Assembly: GCA_023261345.1 (NCBI GenBank)
Contig: JAHFPE010000046.1
Coordinates: 1-6,701, forward strand
Reading direction: 5' to 3'
DNA length: 6,701 nucleotides
Source of the DNA: Candidatus Woesearchaeota archaeon
Lineage (GTDB): Archaea; Nanobdellota; Nanobdellia; Woesearchaeales; ARS49
Positions within the stretch are counted from its first letter, which is position 1; every line of letters begins with the position of its first letter. The notes under the pieces are model-generated. The model made no database searches. It was given only the letters and a program-made list of their open reading frames with translations, and had not been told where the DNA came from. Shown piece after piece: positions 1 to 5,721 of this stretch. The translations under genes were made by a program, and so were the position numbers.

Positions 1-87
1 TTACTCATATTTTCTATTCTAGTATTCTCTAGTGTGGTAGTAACTATGGCATTAAGTTTTGGCGTAATTTCGTTATCTGTTCAAGCA
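1..87 (+). other. Signal peptide coding segment (partial)
   Basis: The reading frame from base 1 encodes an almost uninterrupted hydrophobic stretch, then SVQA followed by T-E. This matches a signal-peptidase A-X-A-like site (V-Q-A). The positively charged start of the signal peptide is not present, which is direct evidence that the true start codon lies upstream of the window. Confidence 0.75.
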
Positions 88-2979
88 ACTGAAGTGCCCG
101 GTCTTGTCTTTCACGCTCGATTAGATAATGAAAGCAGTCTTGGTGAAAACAGCAGTATCGTTGTTGATCGTGTTGGTGGCGTGCAGGGTAATTTGTCAGG
201 TGCGTTTTCTGTGCAAGGAAAGTTAGGCAGTGCACTTCGTTTTTTGGGCGCTGGTTCTGGTGTGTTTGCTCCTGATTTGCAACTTGGAAATCAAGTATCG
301 ATTTCGTTTTGGTATAACATGACTGGTCCAACAGGCAATTTTCAGGATTTTGTGAGTAAACGGCCGACAGGAAGTGTTGGTTCGTTTACTGTTGAATTTC
401 GTGTTGAAGACAATACAATTGCGTGTGTTATCTCAACGTCTGGTGTTGCATTCAATGGTTTTGTTCGCTCAAATGCAGCAACTGATTTTGGTAATTGGCA
501 TCATGTTATGTGCACGTATGATGGAAATCGTCTAGCGCAGTATATTGATGGTGTGTTGCAGAATCAGATTGTTCTTCTGAGTGGAAATGTGACTCAATCT
601 CCAAATTTTCCGTTAACTATCGGCTCGAATAATAACGCATTTTTTTATAATGGCGCACTAGATGATATTCGCATCTATAATCGCGCAGTAACACAAGCTG
701 AAGTGCTGCAAGTTATGCAAGGTACTGCGAGTGATGGTCTTGCATATGTTTCTTCTACTCCGCAAAATGGTTCAGTAATTATTGGAAGAACTGCGACAAT
801 CGCAGTACATTCAAATAATTCTTTTTCCAATTGTCAAGTGTTTATACAAGACAGGTCAGGTACGTTTGGGAATGGTAGTCGTGGCTCGCTCGTCGTGAGC
901 ACTGCGAACACTGTATTGAATTCCTACACGTTTCCAACTGGAGCAATTGGTCTTGGGGCAACGTCTGTGCAAGTGAGTAGTGTTGTGGGTTTTATAGCTG
1001 GTGAAAATGCGTTGATTCTCGGAATGACCGGTGTTTCAGCAGGTCGGTATGATTTGTTGCGTATTCGTTCTGTGAATGCTGCTACAAGTACGTTGATATT
1101 TGATTCTGGAGTGGAAAATGCCTATGCTGCAGCCCCGAGTGTAACGCAGGTTGTGAATGTTCCTGAATTCTCAACTCTTAGTGTACAAAATGGAAGTTCA
1201 ATTACTGCTTCTTCATGGAATGGCGTAACTGGCGGGGTAGTTGCGTTCAAAGTAAAGAATCTGCTAAACATCATCGGAAATATCGATGTTGCAGGAAAAG
1301 GGTATCGTGGAGGTAATGGAATTGTTAGCGGTATTGGTTTTTCTGGTGAATCAATTTCTGGGAATGGTGCTGCAAGTATTAGTGCGAACGCAGGTGGTGG
1401 AGGTGGCGGTGGAGGTCATGTTAACCCATGTGGTACTTCTTCAGCATCTGGAGGTGGCGGTGCAGGTCATGCAAGCCAAGGGGGTTTTGGCGTGGGTAGT
1501 TGTGGCCCATTAAGTCCTTGTAGTGGCCAGCCTGGGTTGAAATATTCTGTGGGTGATGTCTCAAGATTATTTATGGGGTCTGGAGGGGGAGGTGCAGGTG
1601 GTTGTACTGGTGCAACTGCATCTACTGGTGCGAATGGTGGCGGAATGATGGTATTTTCATTTGGTAATGTAACAGGAACTGGTGTTCTTCGTGCGAATGG
1701 CGGGGATGCTATTGGGGGATCTAGCTTTTTGAGTCCTGCTGGTGGGGGTGGTGCGGGAGGTTCAATTGTTACTGCAACTCCTCTTTCTTCGTTTATTACC
1801 GCCCTAACTTCTGGTGGTGCTGGAGGTTTTGGTGCTGCAACTGGTGGTGCGGGAAGTGGAGGGATTGTTACTACATTTTTAAGTCCGTTTGTTCCAGTTA
1901 GTGTTCTTGGCATGACACAAAATGCAACTGAGGCAAGGCTGCTTGTGAATCTTCCGTTTGAAACTTATGTGTATCATGTGCAGTGTACTGCTGCATCTGG
2001 AAATGAATTACTTAATTCTGCAATTCAATCATTTACTCTTGTTCCTGATACAAGTGCTCCTGTGATTGCCTTTTTGAATCCAACTCCTGCTTCTGGAACT
2101 AGCTTATCAGGTTCTATTCCTAGTCGTGTTGAAGCAAATGATTCATCGTTAAGTAGTGTTGAGATTCGTGTGTTCAATGGTTCTTCAGTATTGCGAAATG
2201 TTATTGGATTATCCCCCATGGAAACAAATTTTACTGGGCTTCCTCCCGGTGCGTATATTCTTAACGCAAGAGCAATTGATGATGCGGGAAATGTTGCGTT
2301 TACTGAAAATCGTAGCATAATAGTTGTTGGCGTGCCTGTTGCCGACGTGACAGCACCGATTTCGTTTGTTTTGCTTCGTTCAGGAAATTCTGCATTTGTA
2401 TTTAACACAAGCACAACAAATAATGTTTCTGTAAACCTTTCGTGCTCCGATGCAGGAAGTGGTTGTGCAAATGGTATGCCGCGGTTTTGTTTGCGAAAGA
2501 ACGATTGCAGTGGCTGTGTCTTGCCTCCCGCATGTACATTGAACACATCAAATTCTGGAATATTTAGTGTTGTTGGAATTGGAAATTTCACGTTGTGTTT
2601 TGCATCATCTGATATCTCATCAAACAATGAGTCCCTATCTTGTGGCAATATTACTCGCGTACCTTTTACTGATACTGCAGGTCCTCTGGTTTCACTAAGT
2701 GGTCTTGTAGGGTTTTCTCCGTACGTATTTGGCACATCTGCAACCGGTCCAATAACAGTAAGTGTATCCTGCGTTGATCAGGGCGATTTCGTTAGTGGTT
2801 GTAATGATTTGTTTGCTTGTGTAGGTCAAGACAATTGTTTTCCTTCTCTAAAAGTTCCTTCTGTATTTTCTGTATCCCAATTTGGAACTTCCAAAGTATG
2901 CGTTCGAGCAATTGACTTTGCAGGCAATTCTGGTCAGATCACATGTGAGACTGTTACGCGTGCGCTCACCAATTGCTAG
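1..2979 (+). CDS. Secreted LamG / glycine-rich / Ig-like surface protein, 5' end outside window
   Basis: The frame is open to base 1, so the gene begins upstream. The GTG at 34 is the first internal start-like codon, but a hydrophobic run (LLIFSILVFSSVVVTM...) already precedes it. The N-terminus looks like a signal peptide, with likely cleavage after SVQA near base 87. Counting residue 1 at base 34: a LamG/concanavalin-A-like domain at about 24-229 (FHARLD, VSISFWY, WHHVMCTYDG, IDG, ALDDIRIYNRA), which in this family often binds sugars; a linker; a glycine-rich, probably beta-solenoid segment at about 419-615 (GGGG, GGGGAGH, VTGTGVLRANGG); an Ig-like domain at about 673-765; and two related Cys-rich Ig-like repeats at about 770-879 and 880-981. 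Numerous N-X-S/T sequons suggest an N-glycosylated surface protein. No C-terminal membrane segment is seen, so it is either released or held by an uncleaved N-terminus. Adhesion or glycan binding is inference. Domain calls are confident, function is not. Confidence 0.9.
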   Translation, partial: LLIFSILVFSSVVVTMALSFGVISLSVQATEVPGLVFHARLDNESSLGENSSIVVDRVGGVQGNLSGAFSVQGKLGSALRFLGAGSGVFAPDLQLGNQVSISFWYNMTGPTGNFQDFVSKRPTGSVGSFTVEFRVEDNTIACVISTSGVAFNGFVRSNAATDFGNWHHVMCTYDGNRLAQYIDGVLQNQIVLLSGNVTQSPNFPLTIGSNNNAFFYNGALDDIRIYNRAVTQAEVLQVMQGTASDGLAYVSSTPQNGSVIIGRTATIAVHSNNSFSNCQVFIQDRSGTFGNGSRGSLVVSTANTVLNSYTFPTGAIGLGATSVQVSSVVGFIAGENALILGMTGVSAGRYDLLRIRSVNAATSTLIFDSGVENAYAAAPSVTQVVNVPEFSTLSVQNGSSITASSWNGVTGGVVAFKVKNLLNIIGNIDVAGKGYRGGNGIVSGIGFSGESISGNGAASISANAGGGGGGGGHVNPCGTSSASGGGGAGHASQGGFGVGSCGPLSPCSGQPGLKYSVGDVSRLFMGSGGGGAGGCTGATASTGANGGGMMVFSFGNVTGTGVLRANGGDAIGGSSFLSPAGGGGAGGSIVTATPLSSFITALTSGGAGGFGAATGGAGSGGIVTTFLSPFVPVSVLGMTQNATEARLLVNLPFETYVYHVQCTAASGNELLNSAIQSFTLVPDTSAPVIAFLNPTPASGTSLSGSIPSRVEANDSSLSSVEIRVFNGSSVLRNVIGLSPMETNFTGLPPGAYILNARAIDDAGNVAFTENRSIIVVGVPVADVTAPISFVLLRSGNSAFVFNTSTTNNVSVNLSCSDAGSGCANGMPRFCLRKNDCSGCVLPPACTLNTSNSGIFSVVGIGNFTLCFASSDISSNNESLSCGNITRVPFTDTAGPLVSLSGLVGFSPYVFGTSATGPITVSVSCVDQGDFVSGCNDLFACVGQDNCFPSLKVPSVFSVSQFGTSKVCVRAIDFAGNSGQITCETVTRALTNC
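1288..1880 (+). other. Glycine-rich repeat segment within the surface protein
   Basis: The encoded segment is dominated by Gly, with Ala, Ser and Cys. It has recurring GGGG(A/G)GH and SGGGGAGG units and a later VTGTGVLRANGG-like unit typical of Gly-rich beta-solenoid stretches in surface proteins. At DNA level, 1399-1420 and 1450-1471 are near-identical 22-base direct repeats (one mismatch by hand count), consistent with local slippage or duplication. Cysteines spaced through the segment could form disulfides outside the cell. Glycine codons make this stretch more GC-rich than its surroundings; I see no need to invoke transfer. Confidence 0.7.
2343..2976 (+). repeat. Two tandem Cys-rich Ig-like protein repeats
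   Basis: The last ~210 residues contain two diverged copies of one pattern: a T-A-P/G start, F-V/V-F with T-S, V-x-V-x-x-S-C-x-D, S-G-C, F-x-C, D-N-C or D-C, F-S-V-x-x-F/I-G, V/L-C, A-x-D, S/G-N, C-x-x-x-T-R. The first begins near residue 770 and the second near 880 (numbering from base 34). The conserved cysteines imply intradomain disulfides and folding outside the cytoplasm. The copies are too diverged to show as DNA repeats. The pattern resembles Ig-like modules common in archaeal secreted proteins. Confidence 0.6.
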
Positions 2980-3010
2980 AATGTCAAAATTTTCTATTTT
3001 AAACTACCAC

Positions 3011-3015
3011 AAAAA
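3011..3015 (-). terminator. Possible U-tract end on the minus strand at element A
   Basis: On the minus strand the hairpin and conserved block of element A are followed directly by five Ts. A transcript reading out of the asparagine-synthase-like gene (stop at 3189-3191) would cross the whole element and meet this U-tract about 175 bases past the stop. Archaeal RNA polymerase terminates at U-tracts. The tract is short, so this is only suggestive, but the second element has T6 at the same place. Confidence 0.3.
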
Positions 3016-3051
3016 GCAACGCCAAGTAGTGCCTCGCCAAAAATTATTTGG

Positions 3052-3099
3052 GAAAACGGCGCATGGTTATTTCTAGTATGTTAGTCATGCGCCGTTTTC
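3052..3099. other. 14-bp perfect stem of element A
   Basis: GAAAACGGCGCATG (3052-3065) and CATGCGCCGTTTTC (3086-3099) are exact inverted complements, and the adjoining G-T pair (3066/3085) can extend the stem. On the plus strand the stem is followed by GTTTT, so it could also act as a terminator for the surface-protein gene. The equivalent stem at 4594-4641 keeps its pairing through compensating substitutions, which argues that the helix itself is selected. Confidence 0.7.
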
Positions 3100-3188
3100 G
3101 TTTTAGTAATTCAGAGGAGGCAACATTCGCCGTTGCCAGATGCGAGTAAAATAAATTCTGCATTATGCAAAATACATTCAATTTTTTA

Positions 3189-4028
3189 CTAATTTTTTCC
3201 TAAAGAAAGCACATATTCTTCTTTTGTCATACTATTTTTTCTAGCAAGTTTTCCAAGAATCTTGTCCATTCCCGTGCTGTATTGTGCTGCGCGTTTTTTT
3301 TGTGTTGCAAGTGAGGTTGGCATTCCGCGCGCAAGCGCTAGTTTGCGTAGTGTGCTTTTTCCTCCGTTTAGAAGAAGTTCTGGCATCGGTATGTTGAGAG
3401 CTGCGGTAATGACTTCATCGTCAAGAAATGGGCTTTTGCTTTGCAAGCCAAAATGATTTGCAAGTGTTGTGTCTCGTTTGATGTCTGTTTCAAGATTAAG
3501 TAATATTTTATTTCTAAGTTCTTCATTTCCTTGTTGGTGTTTTGCATAACCACAAAATAATTCGTCGCTCCCAATTCCAGTTACAATACTCGAACATTTG
3601 TTATGAGCGACTGTTTTCATTGCTGCAAGCATGACTGCTCCAACAGAAACGTGAACGACGCTTTTTTCAGGAACAAGCGATGCCGCTAGCTGAATAAAGT
3701 GCTCAGCTTCTTTGATTGATAATTCTTTGAATATAAGAGGGATGTTAAGGAGTTGTGCTGCTTCTCTAGCGTGGCTGGAGTCGTGACTTCCTGTGATTCC
3801 CACAGAAAGTGCAGTAAATGGAAGCTGTTGTTGAGTTGCAAGTAGTGCAAGTACGCTGCTATCTAGGCCTCCTGAGAATAATAATACTGGTTTGTTTTGG
3901 AATGCTTGTTGTACTGCGCAGGTAAGTGCGTTGTCAAGGTCTGGTATTCTTGTTTGTGCTCGAAGTTTTTCAATTTTATCTTGCCAAATCCGAGTAGAAA
4001 AAGAGGCTGCCGAAAATGAAGAGGTCAT
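3189..4028 (-). CDS. Stand-alone asparagine-synthase-type ATP-pyrophosphatase (279 aa)
   Basis: This is an Asn-synthase-fold, PP-loop (N-type ATP-pyrophosphatase) protein. It has the ATP/PPi loop SGGLDSS at residues 52-58, GIGSDELFCGY at 151-161, SPFLDDEVI at 199-207, GGKSTLRKLA at 222-231 and KKRAAQYSTGM at 244-254, which align in order with the synthetase half of AsnB. Such enzymes adenylate a carboxylate and pass it to a nitrogen nucleophile. The N-terminal glutaminase domain of AsnB is absent, so ammonia or an amine substrate, or a partner subunit, would be needed. The Glu of the AsnB 'GEGSDE' motif, important in catalysis, is Ile153 here, so asparagine synthesis should not be assumed. 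The ATG at 4028 is favoured: a TATA-like box centred about 27 bases upstream predicts a leaderless mRNA. It is divergent from the DUF371 gene. Confidence 0.88.
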   Translation of the reverse strand: MTSSFSAASFSTRIWQDKIEKLRAQTRIPDLDNALTCAVQQAFQNKPVLLFSGGLDSSVLALLATQQQLPFTALSVGITGSHDSSHAREAAQLLNIPLIFKELSIKEAEHFIQLAASLVPEKSVVHVSVGAVMLAAMKTVAHNKCSSIVTGIGSDELFCGYAKHQQGNEELRNKILLNLETDIKRDTTLANHFGLQSKSPFLDDEVITAALNIPMPELLLNGGKSTLRKLALARGMPTSLATQKKRAAQYSTGMDKILGKLARKNSMTKEEYVLSLGKN

Positions 4029-4050
4029 AGCACTATGAAGAATCCTTTGG

Positions 4051-4059
4051 TTTTATAAG
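4051..4059. promoter_or_regulatory. Shared divergent TATA-like box (TTTTATAAG)
   Basis: TTTTATAAG, containing the palindrome TTATAA (4053-4058), is the midpoint between the ATG at 4028 (minus) and the ATG at 4082 (plus). From the box centre it is about 27 bases to either ATG, the usual archaeal TATA-to-start-site distance, so both transcripts would be leaderless. No Shine-Dalgarno is seen before either gene. The minus-strand reading TTATAAAA is the better match to an archaeal box. A second AT-rich word, GATATAAAA (4074-4082), overlaps the plus start and is too close to serve it. Confidence 0.65.
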
Positions 4060-4081
4060 TCGTGCGGTGCTCTGATATAAA

Positions 4082-4510
4082 ATGCCAACCAAGATGGTTT
4101 TTACGTGCAGAGGTCATGAAAACATCACTGCGCTACACAGGACAACTCTTGAATTCACAAAAGATAAAGAGCTAAGTCGTAGAGGTGATTGTATAGTTGG
4201 TGTTGCGGCAGATTTTAGTTTAAAAGAATTGCAAATGCTCGTGAAGTTTTCAAAAAAAATGAGAATCAGAATGAGCATAGAGGATCTTAAGGAACCTCAA
4301 GTTGCAGAACTTTCTGAAGAAATAGAGGGCGATGTAAATCCCACATTTTGTGATGAGAATGAAATTGTGATTCGTCTCGGATCATTCACATCGCAAAGAA
4401 CACTGCTCACAAATACGAATAAAGCAGCGAAGCACTTAAATACGAATTTCGTTCGTTGTCTCAAGAATTCCACAGTTACACTGCGTATTACAATCGAAAA
4501 AATGGAGTGA
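4082..4510 (+). CDS. DUF371-family protein of unknown function (142 aa)
   Basis: The N-terminal segment, residues 10-44 (RGHENITALHRTTLEFTKD, then LSRRGDCIVGVAAD), matches what I remember as the DUF371 signature: GH-x-N near the start, H-x-TT-x-E-x-T, then RGDCI-x-GV. The C-terminal part (residues 96-128: VIRLGSF, QRTLLTNTNKAAKHLN) fits the same family's R-T-L...D/N-KAA motif. The length is about that of the whole domain, so this is a full single-domain protein. Conserved Gly11-His12, His19 and Asp36-Cys37 would be candidate functional residues. The family has no function known to me. The start is the first ATG, placed correctly for leaderless transcription from the box at 4051-4059. It is divergent from the ATP-pyrophosphatase gene and its 3' end faces the second structured repeat. 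Confidence 0.85.
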   Translation: MPTKMVFTCRGHENITALHRTTLEFTKDKELSRRGDCIVGVAADFSLKELQMLVKFSKKMRIRMSIEDLKEPQVAELSEEIEGDVNPTFCDENEIVIRLGSFTSQRTLLTNTNKAAKHLNTNFVRCLKNSTVTLRITIEKME

Positions 4511-4551
4511 AGGATAACTATTCGCAAATCTTGAATTCAGTTTTACTGCAG

Positions 4552-4557
4552 AAAAAA
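4552..4557 (-). terminator. Possible U-tract end on the minus strand at element B
   Basis: Read on the minus strand, element B ends in the conserved block GGCACTACTTGGCGTTGC followed by six Ts. Transcripts of the PUA-protein gene (stop at 4717-4719) would pass through the element and reach this tract about 160 bases downstream. The same arrangement is seen at element A. Evidence is positional only. Confidence 0.3.
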
Positions 4558-4685
4558 GCAACGCCAAGTAGTGCCCATCTACAAATCGTGTGGGAAAACT
4601 GCGCAGGTTATTTTTTGTGAAGTTCGTCCTACGCAGTTTTCGTTTAGTTTGTAGAGAAGAGGCAACGACCACAGGTGCTGGTTGT
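4553..4685. ncRNA. Structured non-coding repeat element, copy B
   Basis: This is the second copy of the element at 3011-3137, again between convergent genes and in the same orientation. The conserved blocks start at 4558, 4592, 4636 and 4661, at the same offsets (0, 34, 78, 103) as in copy A. The fold is P1 TGCC/GGCA (4572-4575 with 4661-4664); P1b TCTACAAA/TTTGTAGA (4578-4585 with 4648-4655, 8 perfect pairs); and P2 (4594-4607 with 4628-4641; 14 positions, one C-A mismatch at 4604/4631). The P1-to-P1 span is 93 bases in both copies. The 3' hairpin is ACGACCA/TGGTTGT (4665-4671 with 4679-4685) with a 7-base loop, as in copy A. In P2, T4600-A4635 and G4606-C4629 replace G-C and T-A of copy A, i.e. 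paired substitutions. No open reading frame is shared by the copies. Family not recognised; strand undecided. Confidence 0.6.
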
Positions 4686-4716
4686 AAAGAAGAAATGAGA
4701 AAAAAATTAGTTCTGC

Positions 4717-5190
4717 TTAACTTGAAACCAGCAGCTCTTTAGTCCGTCGGGTTTTTGGTACAAAATTATAGATTGTTCCGTTTGAGTATTTACCACTTCC
4801 AATGAAATCAGCGCCGTACTTTATGATAACGCAGCCTTCCCATTCTCCTTGTTTGGCGAGGTCTTCTCCTCTGAGCCATTGCTTGAGTTCTTGCTCTGTT
4901 ATATCTATTACATTTCGTGTTGCAATTGGTCCGAGAAGTTGGCTTCCTTCCATGCTAAGTCGAATATTATCGTCATGTACATCTGCAAAGTAAAGGCCAA
5001 TGCTATCAAGTCGTTTGTTCGAAAGTTCGACCTGTTCTACATCTTTACTCATAAGATAAATTTTATCTTTTGTGCTTCTTAGGACGGCAAATCGTGATAG
5101 AACTTCTTGTGATTCGCAACCCCAGTGTTCGTTTAGTTTCTTGAAGAATTCTTTTGCGTATTTGTTCGCAAGGAAGATGACGCGTTGCAT
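4717..5190 (-). CDS. PUA-domain RNA-binding protein, NIP7-like / RsmF-tail-like (157 aa)
   Basis: Residues 1-75 form a pre-PUA-like region (MQRVIFLANK..., LSRFAVLRSTKDKIYLMS, LDSIGLYFADVHDD). Residues 76-150 form a PUA domain (IRLSMEGSQLLGP, then NVIDITEQELKQWLRGEDL, GCVIIKYGADFIGSGKY, IYNFVPKTRR). The G-K-Y...N-F-V-P-K-x-R-R ending is characteristic of archaeal stand-alone relatives of the PUA tail of NOL1/NOP2/sun rRNA methyltransferases. No methyltransferase motifs are present. Such proteins bind structured RNA, probably in ribosome maturation; this is family-level inference. The frame stays open upstream to 5343, but the ATG at 5190 is preferred: a TATA box lies about 27 bases upstream, the extra 51 residues look non-protein-like, and they would overlap the opposite gene. 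Its 3' end faces element B. Confidence 0.87.
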   Translation of the reverse strand: MQRVIFLANKYAKEFFKKLNEHWGCESQEVLSRFAVLRSTKDKIYLMSKDVEQVELSNKRLDSIGLYFADVHDDNIRLSMEGSQLLGPIATRNVIDITEQELKQWLRGEDLAKQGEWEGCVIIKYGADFIGSGKYSNGTIYNFVPKTRRTKELLVSS

Positions 5191-5212
5191 GAATACAGAG
5201 ATGTAACATAAA

Positions 5213-5221
5213 CTATTTAAA
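5213..5221. promoter_or_regulatory. Shared divergent TATA-like box (TATTTAAA)
   Basis: TATTTAAA at 5214-5221 reads TTTAAATA on the minus strand, an archetypal archaeal TATA box, preceded on that strand by purine-rich AAGAAG that could serve as a BRE. It is the midpoint between the ATG at 5190 (minus) and the ATG at 5244 (plus), about 27 bases from each. As at 4051-4059, both transcripts would start at or beside the ATG. No Shine-Dalgarno is seen for either gene. Confidence 0.68.
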
Positions 5222-5243
5222 CTTCTTGTATGCGCAGAAATAA

Positions 5244-5687
5244 ATGAGTGGTTGCGGAAGTGGGGACATAAATGATGCACGAGAAGAAGATGCTCTTGAA
5301 GTGAATGTTGCAATATTATATTCCTCTCGCACCCAAAGAGCAATAATCACAAGGATCGAAAGTTCTAAAAGTTCGCCTCCATATTTCGTACAGGGTTATC
5401 TTACTACAACTCTTGAAGGTGAAAAGAAAGTGTCTGTACTTGATGAACTTCTCGCGTGCAGAGTACGTCGTGCAGCGACGCTTTTGGGTACACGTGCAGA
5501 GAATCTACGTGTAGACATACCTGGAATTGGTTCAATTGAAGGTAGCAGAAATTTCGTAAGAACATATGAGGGGGTCGTTTCTGGTGGAGAAAGTACGCTT
5601 GCGCTTACTCTTTTGAAGCATAGTGAGGATAAAATAAAACCTAATCAAACACATTTGCTGGAATTAACTTATGAATCAAAAGACTGA
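5244..5687 (+). CDS. Unrecognised 147-residue protein
   Basis: I do not recognise this protein. It is a soluble, mixed-charge polypeptide with no signal peptide or membrane segment. It starts MSGCGSGD, has a probable beta-rich N-terminal half (LEVNVAILYSS, AIITRIESS, YFVQGYLTTTLEG), a helix-like DELLACRVRRAATLLG at about 67-82, then ENLRVDIPGIGSIEGSRNFV and a C-terminal beta-like LLELTYE. It is accepted as a real gene because its only Met sits about 27 bases from a TATA-like box shared with the divergent PUA-protein gene, it fills the gap cleanly, and it is followed by a T7 tract. It abuts the aIF5B gene tail to tail (34 bases apart). A role in translation or RNA processing would be guilt by association only. 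Confidence 0.75.
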   Translation: MSGCGSGDINDAREEDALEVNVAILYSSRTQRAIITRIESSKSSPPYFVQGYLTTTLEGEKKVSVLDELLACRVRRAATLLGTRAENLRVDIPGIGSIEGSRNFVRTYEGVVSGGESTLALTLLKHSEDKIKPNQTHLLELTYESKD

Positions 5688-5700
5688 TATTATTCTGATC

Positions 5701-5707
5701 TTTTTTT
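5701..5707 (+). terminator. T7 tract after the 147-residue gene
   Basis: Seven consecutive Ts begin 13 bases after the stop codon of the plus-strand gene ending at 5687. This is the usual form of an archaeal intrinsic terminator. The 34-base gap between the two convergent genes holds no copy of the structured element found in the other two convergent gaps. Confidence 0.5.
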
Positions 5708-5721
5708 GATTGTAGTTTGAA

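Larger units (their letters stand above)
3011..3137. ncRNA. Structured non-coding repeat element, copy A
   Basis: This lies between two convergent genes and matches 4553-4685 with no indels over the first 114 bases (about 74% identity by hand count; 3011-3033 is identical in both). Conserved blocks are GCAACGCCAAGTAGTGCC (3016-3033), GGGAAAAC (3050-3057), GTTTTCGTTT (3094-3103) and GGCAAC (3119-3124). Plus-strand folding gives P1 TGCCTC/GAGGCA (3030-3035 with 3117-3122); P1b, 7 pairs including one G-T (3042-3048 with 3105-3111); and P2, 14 uninterrupted pairs (3052-3065 with 3086-3099) with an ~18-20-base loop. A 3' hairpin GGCAAC/GTTGCC (3119-3124 with 3132-3137, 7-base loop) competes with P1. 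The orientation of the transcript is undecided: read on the minus strand, the element ends in the conserved block followed by T5 (3015-3011), like an archaeal U-tract 3' end. I do not recognise the family. It could be an ncRNA, a shared 3'-UTR/terminator element or a short mobile repeat. Confidence 0.6.

Noticed and set aside
34..36. GTG at 34 as the true start of the surface protein
   Set aside because: The frame is open to base 1 and already encodes the hydrophobic core of the signal peptide, so the start is upstream of the window.
1467..1913. 148-residue Pro-rich minus-strand reading frame
   Set aside because: It is the antisense shadow of the glycine-rich coding stretch (Gly codons GGN read as Pro CCN). 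It has no promoter and the sense frame has clear domains.
2025..2735. 236-residue minus-strand reading frame
   Set aside because: Antisense to the Ig-like domains of the surface protein; composition is unremarkable and no family motif is seen.
2882..3076. 64-residue plus-strand frame spanning the end of the surface gene and element A
   Set aside because: It overlaps the coding sequence in another frame and runs through the structured element. No counterpart exists at element B.
3159..3169. Short palindrome TGCATTATGCA after element A
   Set aside because: Five-base arms around one base in AT-rich DNA are expected by chance, and no partner is seen after element B.
3011..4685. Elements A and B as H/ACA guide RNAs
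   Set aside because: Conserved stems around variable internal loops are suggestive, but copy B has AACG where copy A has AACA, no convincing kink-turn is seen in the apical loops, and the best conserved part is an unpaired 5' block. Not excluded, only unsupported.
3011..4685. Direct repeats bounding a transposon that carries 3189-4510
   Set aside because: Copies are only about 74% identical, both sit at convergent gene ends, there is no transposase between them, and I see no target duplication.
5191..5343. Longer N-terminus for the PUA protein
   Set aside because: The extra 51 residues are His/Leu/Ser-rich without family similarity, overlap the opposite gene by 100 bases and run through the TATA box. 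ATG 5190 fits the leaderless promoter.
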